DNA from: Opitutales bacterium
GTDB taxonomy: Bacteria > Verrucomicrobiota > Verrucomicrobiia > Opitutales > JAFGAQ01
Direction of reading: 5' to 3'
NCBI GenBank assembly: GCA_028704125.1
Contig: JAQVLM010000202.1
Coordinates: 1-6,303 of the forward strand
DNA: 6,303 nt
Shown piece after piece: positions 1 through 6,199 of this stretch (positions are counted from its first letter, which is position 1; every line of letters begins with the position of its first letter). Position numbers and translations under genes: made by a program. Under the pieces are notes generated by a model, which did no database searches, had not been told where the DNA came from, and saw only the letters and a list, made by a program, of their open reading frames with translations.

Positions 1-364
1 GCCCCATTCCGGGATCAATCACGATGGGAACCGCACCAAGCCGCATCAGCGCAAAAACCAACAGGATCAGATCCATTCCGGGCCGGACCAACAGCAATAC
101 CTTCTGCCCTGGGCGCACCCCCCGGACATGCAGCCAGGCGCAGCATTTGCGTGCAAGGGCCTGCAGTTCGCCATAGCTCCATCTCTCCTCACCGATGAAC
201 TCACCCTCTTCCGTCCATCGTGGCCGGATCACCGCATCCTGTCCAAGAATCGCCCCTTCCATTCGGAAAAGATTGCCAGCAATGTTCGCGTCCCGGTGAG
301 CCCCTTTCCAATCGTTATTGGATGCGCAAGTGGATTCTTCGGATTCAATCGGGCACAAAGTCAT
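1..364 (-). CDS. AMP-dependent ligase, OleC-like, N-terminal part (cut by window edge)
   Basis: The first 121 residues of an acyl-adenylate-forming enzyme (AMP-binding superfamily) are visible; the rest lies beyond base 1. After a variable leader, an NIAGNL segment (residues 27-32) precedes the usual early fold: WSYGEL (62-67), then GVRPGQKVLLLVRPG (82-96), and a helix leading into LGAVPIVIDPGMG (109-121). The IDPGMG ending is, as I recall, typical of OleC and related ligases. OleC turns a 2-alkyl-3-hydroxy acid into a beta-lactone, the penultimate step of long-chain olefin synthesis. The catalytic adenylation loop and C-terminal domain are not in view, so a fatty acyl-CoA or acyl-AMP ligase remains possible. 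The ATG at 364 lies 14 bases after the kinase stop, with AGGGA about nine bases upstream, which suggests co-transcription with the kinase. AMP-ligase assignment is strong; OleC is moderate. Confidence 0.8.
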   Translation of the reverse strand, partial: MTLCPIESEESTCASNNDWKGAHRDANIAGNLFRMEGAILGQDAVIRPRWTEEGEFIGEERWSYGELQALARKCCAWLHVRGVRPGQKVLLLVRPGMDLILLVFALMRLGAVPIVIDPGMG

Positions 365-378
365 CTCGCGTGTCCCTA

Positions 379-1533
379 TCAATCAAGGGTTTGACGGACC
401 ACTTCCTCCAGGTCCCGCAAAGTGTAGGGCTTTCGGATCGCTCCCTTGAACCCGAACCGTTCATACTGCAGCATCACCGGATCATTCGGATGCCCGCTCG
501 AAACCACCGCAACCACATCCTTGTCGTATTCCTTAAGCTTCCGGATCGCCTCAAGTCCGCCCATTCCACCCGGCACCGTAAGATCCATCATCACCATGCG
601 GAACGGGTTCCCGCTTTCTTTCGCCTTTCGGTAAACCCGCAACGCCTCGTGACCATCATCCGCGAAATGCGCCTGAAAACCCAGGTAATCGAGCATATCA
701 CCGATCGTCTGCTGGATCATGGCATCGTCATCCATCACCAAAATGGATCCGTACCCGCGCACCGGAGCAGCCTCCCTTGGTGCGGCATGGGGATCCACGG
801 ATTCACCTGCGGGCAAGTACACCGAGAAACGGGAACCACGCCCCTCCTCGGAGTCGACTTCGATCACCCCTCCATGGTTTTTCACAATGTAGTAGCATGA
901 CGCGAGACCGATACCGTTTCCGTCCTTCTTGGTTGTGAAATTCGGTTTGAAGATATGATCCATGTGCTCCTTGCGGATCCCGCAGCCTTCGTCCCGGATG
1001 CTCACCCGCACGTACAACCCCGGATCCAGACGATGACCCGAAGACTCCCCGATGTCCACATTGCACAAACTGACATCGATCGCTCCGCCTTTTTCCATGG
1101 CCTGGCGGGCATTGATCAGCAGGTTATTGAACACCTGAGTCATCCTCGCCTCATCCGCATCCACGATCCTCAGAGCCGGATCCATCTCCCACCTTACCTG
1201 GCACGGACTGCCGCCTACCATGAGATCCACACACTCCCGCAGCAAGCGTGAAAGGCAAACCGGGGATTTCTCCCATTCACTTCCCCGTGCATGCGCCAGC
1301 AACTGTAAGGTGAGTTGATTGGCGTGCCGGGTCACCCGCTCTGCCGCTTCGATGAATGGATACGCCTTGTCCTTCGGATCGGACCAGTCTTTGGCCAACG
1401 CGAGGTTTCCCAGAATACCGGCCAGAATGTTTTTGAAATCATGGATGACTTCTACGGTGATCAGACGACCCGCATCATCATCTCCCTCGCTTCCAACACA
1501 TTGAAAAGGCTCTGTTTTATCGGGGGACGACAT
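379..1533 (-). CDS. Sensorless hybrid histidine kinase with C-terminal receiver domain
   Basis: A 384-residue cytoplasmic two-component protein. The H-box is IHDFKNILAGILGN, with His31 as likely phosphoacceptor; the dimerisation helices run to about residue 85. The ATPase domain follows: N-box FNNLLINARQAM (135-146), G1 DEGCG (181-185), F-box IFKPNFTTK (194-202) and G2 GNGIGL (205-210). A linker of about 20 residues leads to a receiver (about 262-384) with acidic residues DDD 268-270, phosphoacceptor Asp317 in MMDLTVPGG, Ser345/Ser346 and Lys368 in RKP. All catalytic residues seem intact. There is no transmembrane segment, PAS or other sensor domain; only 30 residues precede the H-box. An in-frame TGA ten codons upstream rules out a longer reading frame without a frameshift, and no alternative start lies between. 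The input must come from a partner protein or the lost sensor. No DNA-binding output domain is present. It is probably co-transcribed with the downstream AMP-ligase. Confidence 0.92.
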   Translation of the reverse strand: MSSPDKTEPFQCVGSEGDDDAGRLITVEVIHDFKNILAGILGNLALAKDWSDPKDKAYPFIEAAERVTRHANQLTLQLLAHARGSEWEKSPVCLSRLLRECVDLMVGGSPCQVRWEMDPALRIVDADEARMTQVFNNLLINARQAMEKGGAIDVSLCNVDIGESSGHRLDPGLYVRVSIRDEGCGIRKEHMDHIFKPNFTTKKDGNGIGLASCYYIVKNHGGVIEVDSEEGRGSRFSVYLPAGESVDPHAAPREAAPVRGYGSILVMDDDAMIQQTIGDMLDYLGFQAHFADDGHEALRVYRKAKESGNPFRMVMMDLTVPGGMGGLEAIRKLKEYDKDVVAVVSSGHPNDPVMLQYERFGFKGAIRKPYTLRDLEEVVRQTLD

Positions 1534-1562
1534 GAATCCAATACGATGATGAAAAACAACTC

Positions 1563-1589
1563 ATTAGAGGAATCCGGCAATCAGTGCAA
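1563..1589 (-). promoter_or_regulatory. Weak promoter candidate before the hybrid kinase
   Basis: On the minus strand, TTGCAC (1584-1589) and TCTAAT (1563-1568) resemble -35 and -10 boxes of the primary sigma factor, with a short 15-base spacer. Transcription would start roughly 20-25 bases before the kinase ATG at 1533. The -10 matches five of six consensus bases, but the spacer is two bases shorter than ideal, so this is tentative. Confidence 0.25.
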
Positions 1590-1609
1590 TCCAAAGCTTC
1601 ACCCCGGAG

Positions 1610-1623
1610 TCCGATTAATCGGA
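1610..1623. repeat. Perfect 14-bp palindrome, possible operator
   Basis: TCCGATTAATCGGA is a perfect inverted repeat without a loop. It lies in the 162-base gap between the methyltransferase/glycosyltransferase stop and the kinase start, about 77 bases upstream of the kinase ATG and about 20 bases upstream of its weak -35 candidate. With no spacer and no T-run it is not a terminator hairpin. Its symmetry would suit a dimeric regulator, but no such regulator is encoded in view. The binding role is inference. Confidence 0.4.
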
Positions 1624-1695
1624 GGAAGGCATCCAGAATGGCCCGCTCCGAGCCAGTCCAAAAACGCACCATGAACTCCCTAGCCGGCCAGCCCT

Positions 1696-3132
1696 TCAGA
1701 TGAACTTGATACGTTTAGCCGCAAAAGCGACCATTCGCAACAGGAGCACCCCGTGCTTCCAGCGCTCGATATTGGTATCACCGTAGGTCCGCTCGCCATA
1801 GCGCACGGGCATATCCACGATCCGCAGGCTCTGCTTGGCCGCTCCAAACAACAGGTCAAAGTCACCAAAGGGATCGAAATCCCCAAAATAGGAACGGTTC
1901 GCTGAGATGCGGTCGTAGTTCTTTTTGGTCATGACCTTTGTGCCGCAAAGCGTATCCTTGACTGTCTGACTGAGCATCCAGGAAAACGCCAAACTGAAGA
2001 ACTTGTTACCAATGAGGTTGAAGAAGCGCATCGCCTGTTTCTCCATCGGATACACCAAACGGACGCCGTTGATGAACTCACCCCGACCTTCGACAATCGC
2101 CTCATAAAAACGGGGAAGATCCTCGGGAGATACCGTCATGTCGGCATCCAGAATCATCAAAATGTCCCCGGTTGCGGCAGCAAAGCCGGTTCTAACCGCA
2201 TCGCCCTTTCCTTTTCCTGGCTGGCGCATGAGCTTAACATTGCGCCCGGGATGCGCTGGAATGGCCCGTTCGATCGCCCCATAGGTGTCGTCCTTCGATC
2301 CACCTTCCACGAAGATGATTTCCGTCCCACTTCCCATTTCAGGAATCCTGCGGAAAAGATCCGGGATATTACCCTCCTCGTTCCGCGCCGCCACCACCAC
2401 CGTAACCTTCGGCATCGAATCACCCACCCGCGGAGCAGGCGGCAAGCGCCGTGCGACAATCATATTCGTCAGGTCAAACAGGCGAAAGCCGGGCAGCTTT
2501 GCAAGGAAGCGGTTGGCCAATGCCGAAAGCAAGGAAACCTCAAAAGGAAACAATACTTCAGAGGACTGTTTCACCACCTCGTAGCCCTCCAAATGCAACA
2601 AATTCTGAATATCCTCCCGGGTGAACCAGCTTTGCTCAAGTGTTGGGGTGATCCACCCCCAACGGGCGGCACGTGAAAGAATGGGCTGCCAAAGCCGGCT
2701 GTAGTTATTGATCACGATACGGGTGTGGTCACCGATACAGTGCTTGAGGTTGCGCAGCAGCTGCTGCACATCCCACAAGTCATTCAGGATGTCGCTCAAC
2801 ACCACCGCGTCAAAAACTCCATCCAGACGGAAATCATGCGCATCCGCACAGACAAATTTGAGATGGGAAAACCGTTTTTCAGCCTGCCGGATCATTTCAG
2901 GAGAGAAATCAACCCCCACCCCATCCGAAGGCTTGAGTGCATCCAAAAGATCACCTTGTCCACAACCGATTTCCAACACCCGCAATCCTTCCGGAATCAC
3001 CATCCGGTACATATCGGCCAACCGCTTGTGATAACCGCGACCCATTTCACGGCGCGGTCCTTTGGCAACGCGATCCCAATGGGCAATACGTTCCTCGCGG
3101 AACGCGATTTTTTTCTCTTCGTTGGATGGCAT
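1696..3132 (-). CDS. Fused SAM-dependent methyltransferase / family 2 glycosyltransferase
   Basis: A 478-residue two-domain enzyme. Residues about 10-200 are a class I methyltransferase: motif I VLEIGCGQGDLL (52-63), the acidic residue after strand 2 in GVDFSPEM, and FDAVVLSDILNDL at strand 4. From about residue 241 a GT2 (GT-A fold) domain begins with KVTVVVAARNEEGNIP, then VEGGSKDDT (275-283), KGKGDAVRTGF and the metal-binding DADM (329-332). These resemble polyprenol-phosphate sugar synthases and cell-envelope glycosyltransferases. No clear transmembrane helix is visible; the C-terminus is basic (AAKRIKFI). Acceptor and sugar are unknown; a role in envelope or lipid-linked glycan modification is inferred. 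The frame stays open to an ATG at 3243, but that start would run into divergent lipB. The MPSNEEKK start at 3132 is preferred because residues before it do not look like coding sequence and the HWD and YHKRL segments that open such methyltransferases come just after it. Confidence 0.88.
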   Translation of the reverse strand: MPSNEEKKIAFREERIAHWDRVAKGPRREMGRGYHKRLADMYRMVIPEGLRVLEIGCGQGDLLDALKPSDGVGVDFSPEMIRQAEKRFSHLKFVCADAHDFRLDGVFDAVVLSDILNDLWDVQQLLRNLKHCIGDHTRIVINNYSRLWQPILSRAARWGWITPTLEQSWFTREDIQNLLHLEGYEVVKQSSEVLFPFEVSLLSALANRFLAKLPGFRLFDLTNMIVARRLPPAPRVGDSMPKVTVVVAARNEEGNIPDLFRRIPEMGSGTEIIFVEGGSKDDTYGAIERAIPAHPGRNVKLMRQPGKGKGDAVRTGFAAATGDILMILDADMTVSPEDLPRFYEAIVEGRGEFINGVRLVYPMEKQAMRFFNLIGNKFFSLAFSWMLSQTVKDTLCGTKVMTKKNYDRISANRSYFGDFDPFGDFDLLFGAAKQSLRIVDMPVRYGERTYGDTNIERWKHGVLLLRMVAFAAKRIKFI

Positions 3133-3141
3133 GTCCGCGAG

Positions 3142-3168
3142 ATTGTAAACGGAATCCAATAAGCGCAA
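3142..3168 (-). promoter_or_regulatory. Promoter candidate for the methyltransferase/glycosyltransferase
   Basis: On the minus strand, TTGCGC (3163-3168) and TACAAT (3142-3147) form -35/-10-like boxes with a 15-base spacer, the same layout as the candidate before the kinase gene. The -10 matches five of six consensus bases and ends nine bases before the preferred ATG at 3132, so the transcript would be nearly leaderless. It lies in the 88-base gap shared with divergent lipB. Confidence 0.3.
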
Positions 3169-3220
3169 CCCGATTTTTAGCTGGCTTTCACCTTGACTCG
3201 TTCCGTTAACCGCATCCCCT

Positions 3221-3976
3221 ATGCATCTGAATCCACCCGTCATGTCCAGTAACCCTTCGCCATCCGCAGACCAACCCTACACGCTCCACACACAAGATTG
3301 GGGACGCACCCGCTATGCCGAGGCATTCGCACGGCAGCTGGAACGGGTCTCGATGCGCGTGGATGGAAGCATCGGCGATACACTGATCTTCACCGAGCAC
3401 GAGCCGGTCTTCACCATCGGACGCCACAAAAACGCGGAACAGCACCTCAAGTGGACCCGCGAGTTGCTTGCGCACAACGGAGTGGAAGTGGAACTCACCA
3501 ACCGGGGAGGCGACATCACTTACCACGGACCCGGCCAAATCGTGGGTTACCCGGTCATCGACCTCAACACCACCAAAGACCTGCACCGCTACCTGCGCGA
3601 TGTGGAAGAAGGCGTCATCCGGACCCTCCTGCCCTTTGGAATATCTGCCGAAAGGAGACCCGGGCTCACCGGAATATGGATCGGCAAACGCAAGATCGCC
3701 GCCATAGGGATTGCCGTAAAACAGTGGATCACCTACCACGGCTTCGCCCTCAACGTTGACCCGGATCTCGCCCACTTCGGGGGAATTGTGCCATGCGGCA
3801 TCACCGATGGTACCGTCACCTCCATGCGGGAGGAACTTGGGAAAGCTCCCCTTATGGATGAGGTCAAGTATACTTTGGCGGTTGAATTCCAGCGGATTTT
3901 CGCTATGTATGGCGTCCATGTTGACCAACAAACCGAGTTGGCTGAGAGCCAAGTTGCCCACCGGAGCAATCTATAA
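3221..3976 (+). CDS. lipB: Lipoyl(octanoyl) transferase LipB
   Basis: LipB transfers octanoate from octanoyl-acyl carrier protein to the lysine of lipoyl domains (pyruvate and 2-oxoglutarate dehydrogenase E2, glycine cleavage H protein), the first step of endogenous lipoylation. The 251-residue product shows the family signature RGGDITYHGPGQIVGYPVIDL at 95-115. The catalytic pair is Lys158 (GKRKIAAIGI) and Cys192 (GIVPCGI), 34 residues apart as in the Escherichia coli enzyme. The substrate-pocket stretch TYHGFALNV lies between them. An earlier TEHEPVFTIGR matches the N-terminal conserved block. The N-terminal 20 residues are not conserved, and a second in-frame ATG at 3242 is equally plausible; neither start has a clear ribosome-binding site. 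The protein is longer at the C-terminus than the E. coli enzyme (about 213 residues), and its last 23 codons overlap the start of lipA in another frame. It is divergent from the methyltransferase/glycosyltransferase gene. Confidence 0.96.
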   Translation: MHLNPPVMSSNPSPSADQPYTLHTQDWGRTRYAEAFARQLERVSMRVDGSIGDTLIFTEHEPVFTIGRHKNAEQHLKWTRELLAHNGVEVELTNRGGDITYHGPGQIVGYPVIDLNTTKDLHRYLRDVEEGVIRTLLPFGISAERRPGLTGIWIGKRKIAAIGIAVKQWITYHGFALNVDPDLAHFGGIVPCGITDGTVTSMREELGKAPLMDEVKYTLAVEFQRIFAMYGVHVDQQTELAESQVAHRSNL

Positions 3977-4817
3977 GGAAACCCGCTCCACAGTGGAGCA
4001 TAATCACCTGCACACGGTATGCCAGAGTGCGAATTGCCCGAATCTGGGCGAATGCTGGTCACGGGGAACCGCCACCGTGATGATTCTGGGCAACATCTGC
4101 ACGCGCTCCTGCACCTTCTGCGCGATCCAGACCGGCCGGCCGACCGAGCTTGACCTCGGAGAGCCCGCACGGGTAGCTCAAGCCGTCAGAAAAATGCACT
4201 TGCGCCATTGCGTGATCACGTCCGTCGCCCGCGACGACCTCAAGGACGGTGGAGCTGGCGTCTGGGCCGCAACGATACGGGCAGTGAGAAACCTGAATCC
4301 GGGAACCGCGATCGAGGTGCTCGTCCCGGATTTCCTCGGCAGAATGGAGCTCGTGGACGTGGTGCTCGACGCAAAACCCGATATTTTCAACCACAACCTT
4401 GAGACCGTCAAACGCCTCCAGCGCCCCATCCGCAAGACCGCCCGCTACGACCGATCACTGAGCGTACTCAACCACGCGGCATCCGCTGGGTTCGCCACCA
4501 AATCGGGGATTATGCTCGGTATCGGAGAACAGGAAAAAGAGGTCGAAGAGGTGCTCCTGGACATGCAGAAGGCTGGCGTGCGCATCCTAACGATCGGACA
4601 GTACCTGCAGCCCACTCCAAAACACGAACCCATCGACCGTTGGGTCACACCGGAAGAATTCGCCCACTGGAAAGAATGGGCACTCGCAAACGGATTCGAA
4701 GTCGTGGAATCCGGTCCGTTGGTGCGTTCCTCCTACCACGCCGATGAGCAATCGGCCCGCTACGGCATCGTCGGCGTCGCTTCCAATTCCGAACCCGCCG
4801 CTGCCAAAGCCGGTTGA
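3909..4817 (+). CDS. lipA: Lipoyl synthase LipA
   Basis: LipA is a radical-SAM enzyme that inserts two sulfur atoms into protein-bound octanoyl groups made by LipB, giving lipoyl cofactor. The 302-residue product begins with the family block KPSWLRAKLPTG. The auxiliary cluster cysteines are Cys38, Cys43 and Cys49 (CQSANCPNLGEC). The radical-SAM cluster cysteines are Cys64, Cys68 and Cys71 (CTRSCTFC). Further family hallmarks are VARDDLKDGGA, EVLVPDF, FNHNLETV, TKSGIMLGIGE and GQYLQPT. The C-terminal RSSYHAD (273-279) carries the serine that ligates the auxiliary cluster. All catalytic residues are present and the length is normal. The start is uncertain between 3909, with GCGGA about 12 bases upstream, and 3918; a longer open frame to 3756 lies wholly within lipB and is not family-like. 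Either start places the first 59-68 bases inside lipB, implying translational coupling. Confidence 0.96.
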   Translation: MASMLTNKPSWLRAKLPTGAIYKETRSTVEHNHLHTVCQSANCPNLGECWSRGTATVMILGNICTRSCTFCAIQTGRPTELDLGEPARVAQAVRKMHLRHCVITSVARDDLKDGGAGVWAATIRAVRNLNPGTAIEVLVPDFLGRMELVDVVLDAKPDIFNHNLETVKRLQRPIRKTARYDRSLSVLNHAASAGFATKSGIMLGIGEQEKEVEEVLLDMQKAGVRILTIGQYLQPTPKHEPIDRWVTPEEFAHWKEWALANGFEVVESGPLVRSSYHADEQSARYGIVGVASNSEPAAAKAG

Positions 4818-4885
4818 ACCACTTTCAACTCTTAGAAACCGGGAAGACTCCGTCCCTCAATCGCATCCACTCATCCTTTTCTGCC

Positions 4886-6148
4886 GTGACCAGCAACAAA
4901 TCCAAAAACACCGGGAAAGCTTCGGCTTCCAAAACTCCATCGCCCGAAAAAAGAACAGCTGCCACCAAAGCAGCCACATCCGGAGGCAAGAAAAAGGCCG
5001 CTTCCCCGAAAGCCCAGCGACCGGAAAAAAGCAAGCGGGTATCGGAGCGTTCACCCGAGTTCTCGAAGGCCGCCCGCACAGAGGTGCTCGAGCACAACAA
5101 GACCTACGTCAAGGATCCGGTGAATGCGTCCCTTTCCAAGGAAGACAAGATCCACCTCTACCGCGAGATGATCCGCATCCGCCGTTTCGAGGAGCGCACC
5201 CTGCGAGTCTATCAGCAAGGAAAAGTTGGCGGTTTCCTTCACCTCTACATCGGACAGGAAGCAATCGCGGTCGCCTGCGCCTCCGTCATGGAAGCCAATG
5301 ACCATGTGATCACGGCCTACCGCGACCACGGAATCGGACTGGCGGTCGGCATGTCCATGAATGAGTGCATGGCGGAGCTGCAGGGTAAATTCACCGGATG
5401 CTCCAAAGGAAAAGGTGGATCCATGCACTACTTTGCTCCGGACAAACGCTACTGGGGCGGTCACGGGATCGTGGCGGGCCAAACGCCGCTTGGTCTCGGA
5501 CTCGCTTTCGCCCTCAAATACCAGGAAATCAAGGGCTGCTGCGTATGCATGCTGGGAGAAGGCGCGGTCAACCAGGGCGTCTTCCACGAATCCCTTAACC
5601 TTGCCTCGCTCTGGCGCATCCCGGTGGTTTACCTCATCGAGAACAACGGGTATTCGATGGGCACAAGCCAGGCCAGATCCTCCGCCGGGGCAATCCTTGC
5701 CCAACGCGCGGAAGCCTACGAAATGGGATGGGACCACGGAAACGGTAACTCCATCTACGAAGTACGGGCCAAACTCGCCAAGGCCATGAAGGACGCCCGC
5801 GACAACCAGCGTCCGTCGATTGTCGAGTTCATGACCTACCGCTACCGCGGCCACTCGATGTCGGATCCCGACAAGTCCTACCGAACAAAGGAGGAAATCG
5901 AAAACTACAAGAAAAACAAGGATCCCATCACCCTTTTCGAGGTTACGCTGCGCGAAGAGGGAATCCTCGACGATGAGGCAATCAAATCCATCCATGCGGA
6001 TGCCACCGCCGAGGCCGAGCGCAGCGCCCAGTTCGCGGACATGAGCCCCTTCCCTCCTCCCGAGGAGCTCATGACCGATGTCTATTGGGAAAGCGATCAC
6101 CCAAAGCAACGCCAGTCTCAGGGCTCACTCTTCTTCGAAACCGTCTGA
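4886..6148 (+). CDS. pdhA: Pyruvate dehydrogenase E1 component, alpha subunit, with basic N-terminal extension
   Basis: With PdhB this subunit forms the thiamine diphosphate-dependent E1 that decarboxylates pyruvate and acetylates the lipoyl groups of E2. Numbered from the GTG at 4886 (420 residues), the E1 alpha fold starts near residue 85. Recognisable blocks are YREMIRIRRFEERT, GFLHLYIGQEA, AYRDHG with conserved His148, GHGIVAGQ (192-199), NQGVFHESLNLASLW, and the loop YRYRGHSMSDP (318-328). The cofactor motif is GEG (224-226), then 26 residues, then NN (253-254); most relatives have GDG there. Residues 2-51 are low-complexity and strongly basic: 12 Lys and 3 Arg against 2 Glu, rich in Ala, Ser, Thr and Pro. 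No ATG precedes the fold. The TTG at 4814, overlapping the lipA stop, would add 24 residues that are not basic; GTG is preferred but neither has a clear ribosome-binding site. Pyruvate as substrate is inferred from similarity and the lip genes; an acetoin or branched-chain E1 is less likely. Confidence 0.93.
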   Translation: MTSNKSKNTGKASASKTPSPEKRTAATKAATSGGKKKAASPKAQRPEKSKRVSERSPEFSKAARTEVLEHNKTYVKDPVNASLSKEDKIHLYREMIRIRRFEERTLRVYQQGKVGGFLHLYIGQEAIAVACASVMEANDHVITAYRDHGIGLAVGMSMNECMAELQGKFTGCSKGKGGSMHYFAPDKRYWGGHGIVAGQTPLGLGLAFALKYQEIKGCCVCMLGEGAVNQGVFHESLNLASLWRIPVVYLIENNGYSMGTSQARSSAGAILAQRAEAYEMGWDHGNGNSIYEVRAKLAKAMKDARDNQRPSIVEFMTYRYRGHSMSDPDKSYRTKEEIENYKKNKDPITLFEVTLREEGILDDEAIKSIHADATAEAERSAQFADMSPFPPPEELMTDVYWESDHPKQRQSQGSLFFETV

Positions 6149-6199
6149 GACCCGGCCCGAATAACCCTAAACGCACCGAAACTTCCAATTTTCACTCAC

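Noticed and set aside
1517..1564. A 15-codon minus-strand open frame overlapping the kinase start, possible leader peptide
   Set aside because: Its ATG overlaps the -10 candidate, so it would not be in the transcript; it has no ribosome-binding site and no regulatory codon run.
1565..1590. Sigma-54 type promoter around TTGCAC and TTGC upstream of the kinase
   Set aside because: The GG and GC pairs are not 12 bases apart as the -24/-12 elements require.
1640..1695. Rho-independent terminator after the methyltransferase/glycosyltransferase, around the GGCTGGCCGGCTAG stretch
   Set aside because: The stem is short and no T-run follows on the minus strand.
3193..3225. TTGACT (3193-3198) as -35 box of a lipB promoter
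   Set aside because: The -35 is good, but no acceptable -10 lies 16-19 bases downstream; CCCCTA and TATGCA are poor matches or badly spaced.
3133..3243. Upstream extension of the methyltransferase/glycosyltransferase to an ATG at 3243, which has GAAGGG upstream
   Set aside because: It would overlap the start of divergent lipB, leave no room for a promoter, and add 37 residues that do not resemble the family's N-terminus.
3756..3908. Long N-terminal extension of LipA to an ATG at 3756
   Set aside because: These codons lie inside lipB, show no LipA family similarity, and the conserved LipA opening begins only after 3909.
3206..3961. 251-codon minus-strand open frame opposite lipB
   Set aside because: It mirrors lipB, which carries all catalytic motifs; the antisense product has no family features.
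5051..6109. 352-codon minus-strand open frame opposite pdhA
   Set aside because: It is the shadow of a well-supported pdhA in a GC-rich genome; its translation shows no recognisable domain.
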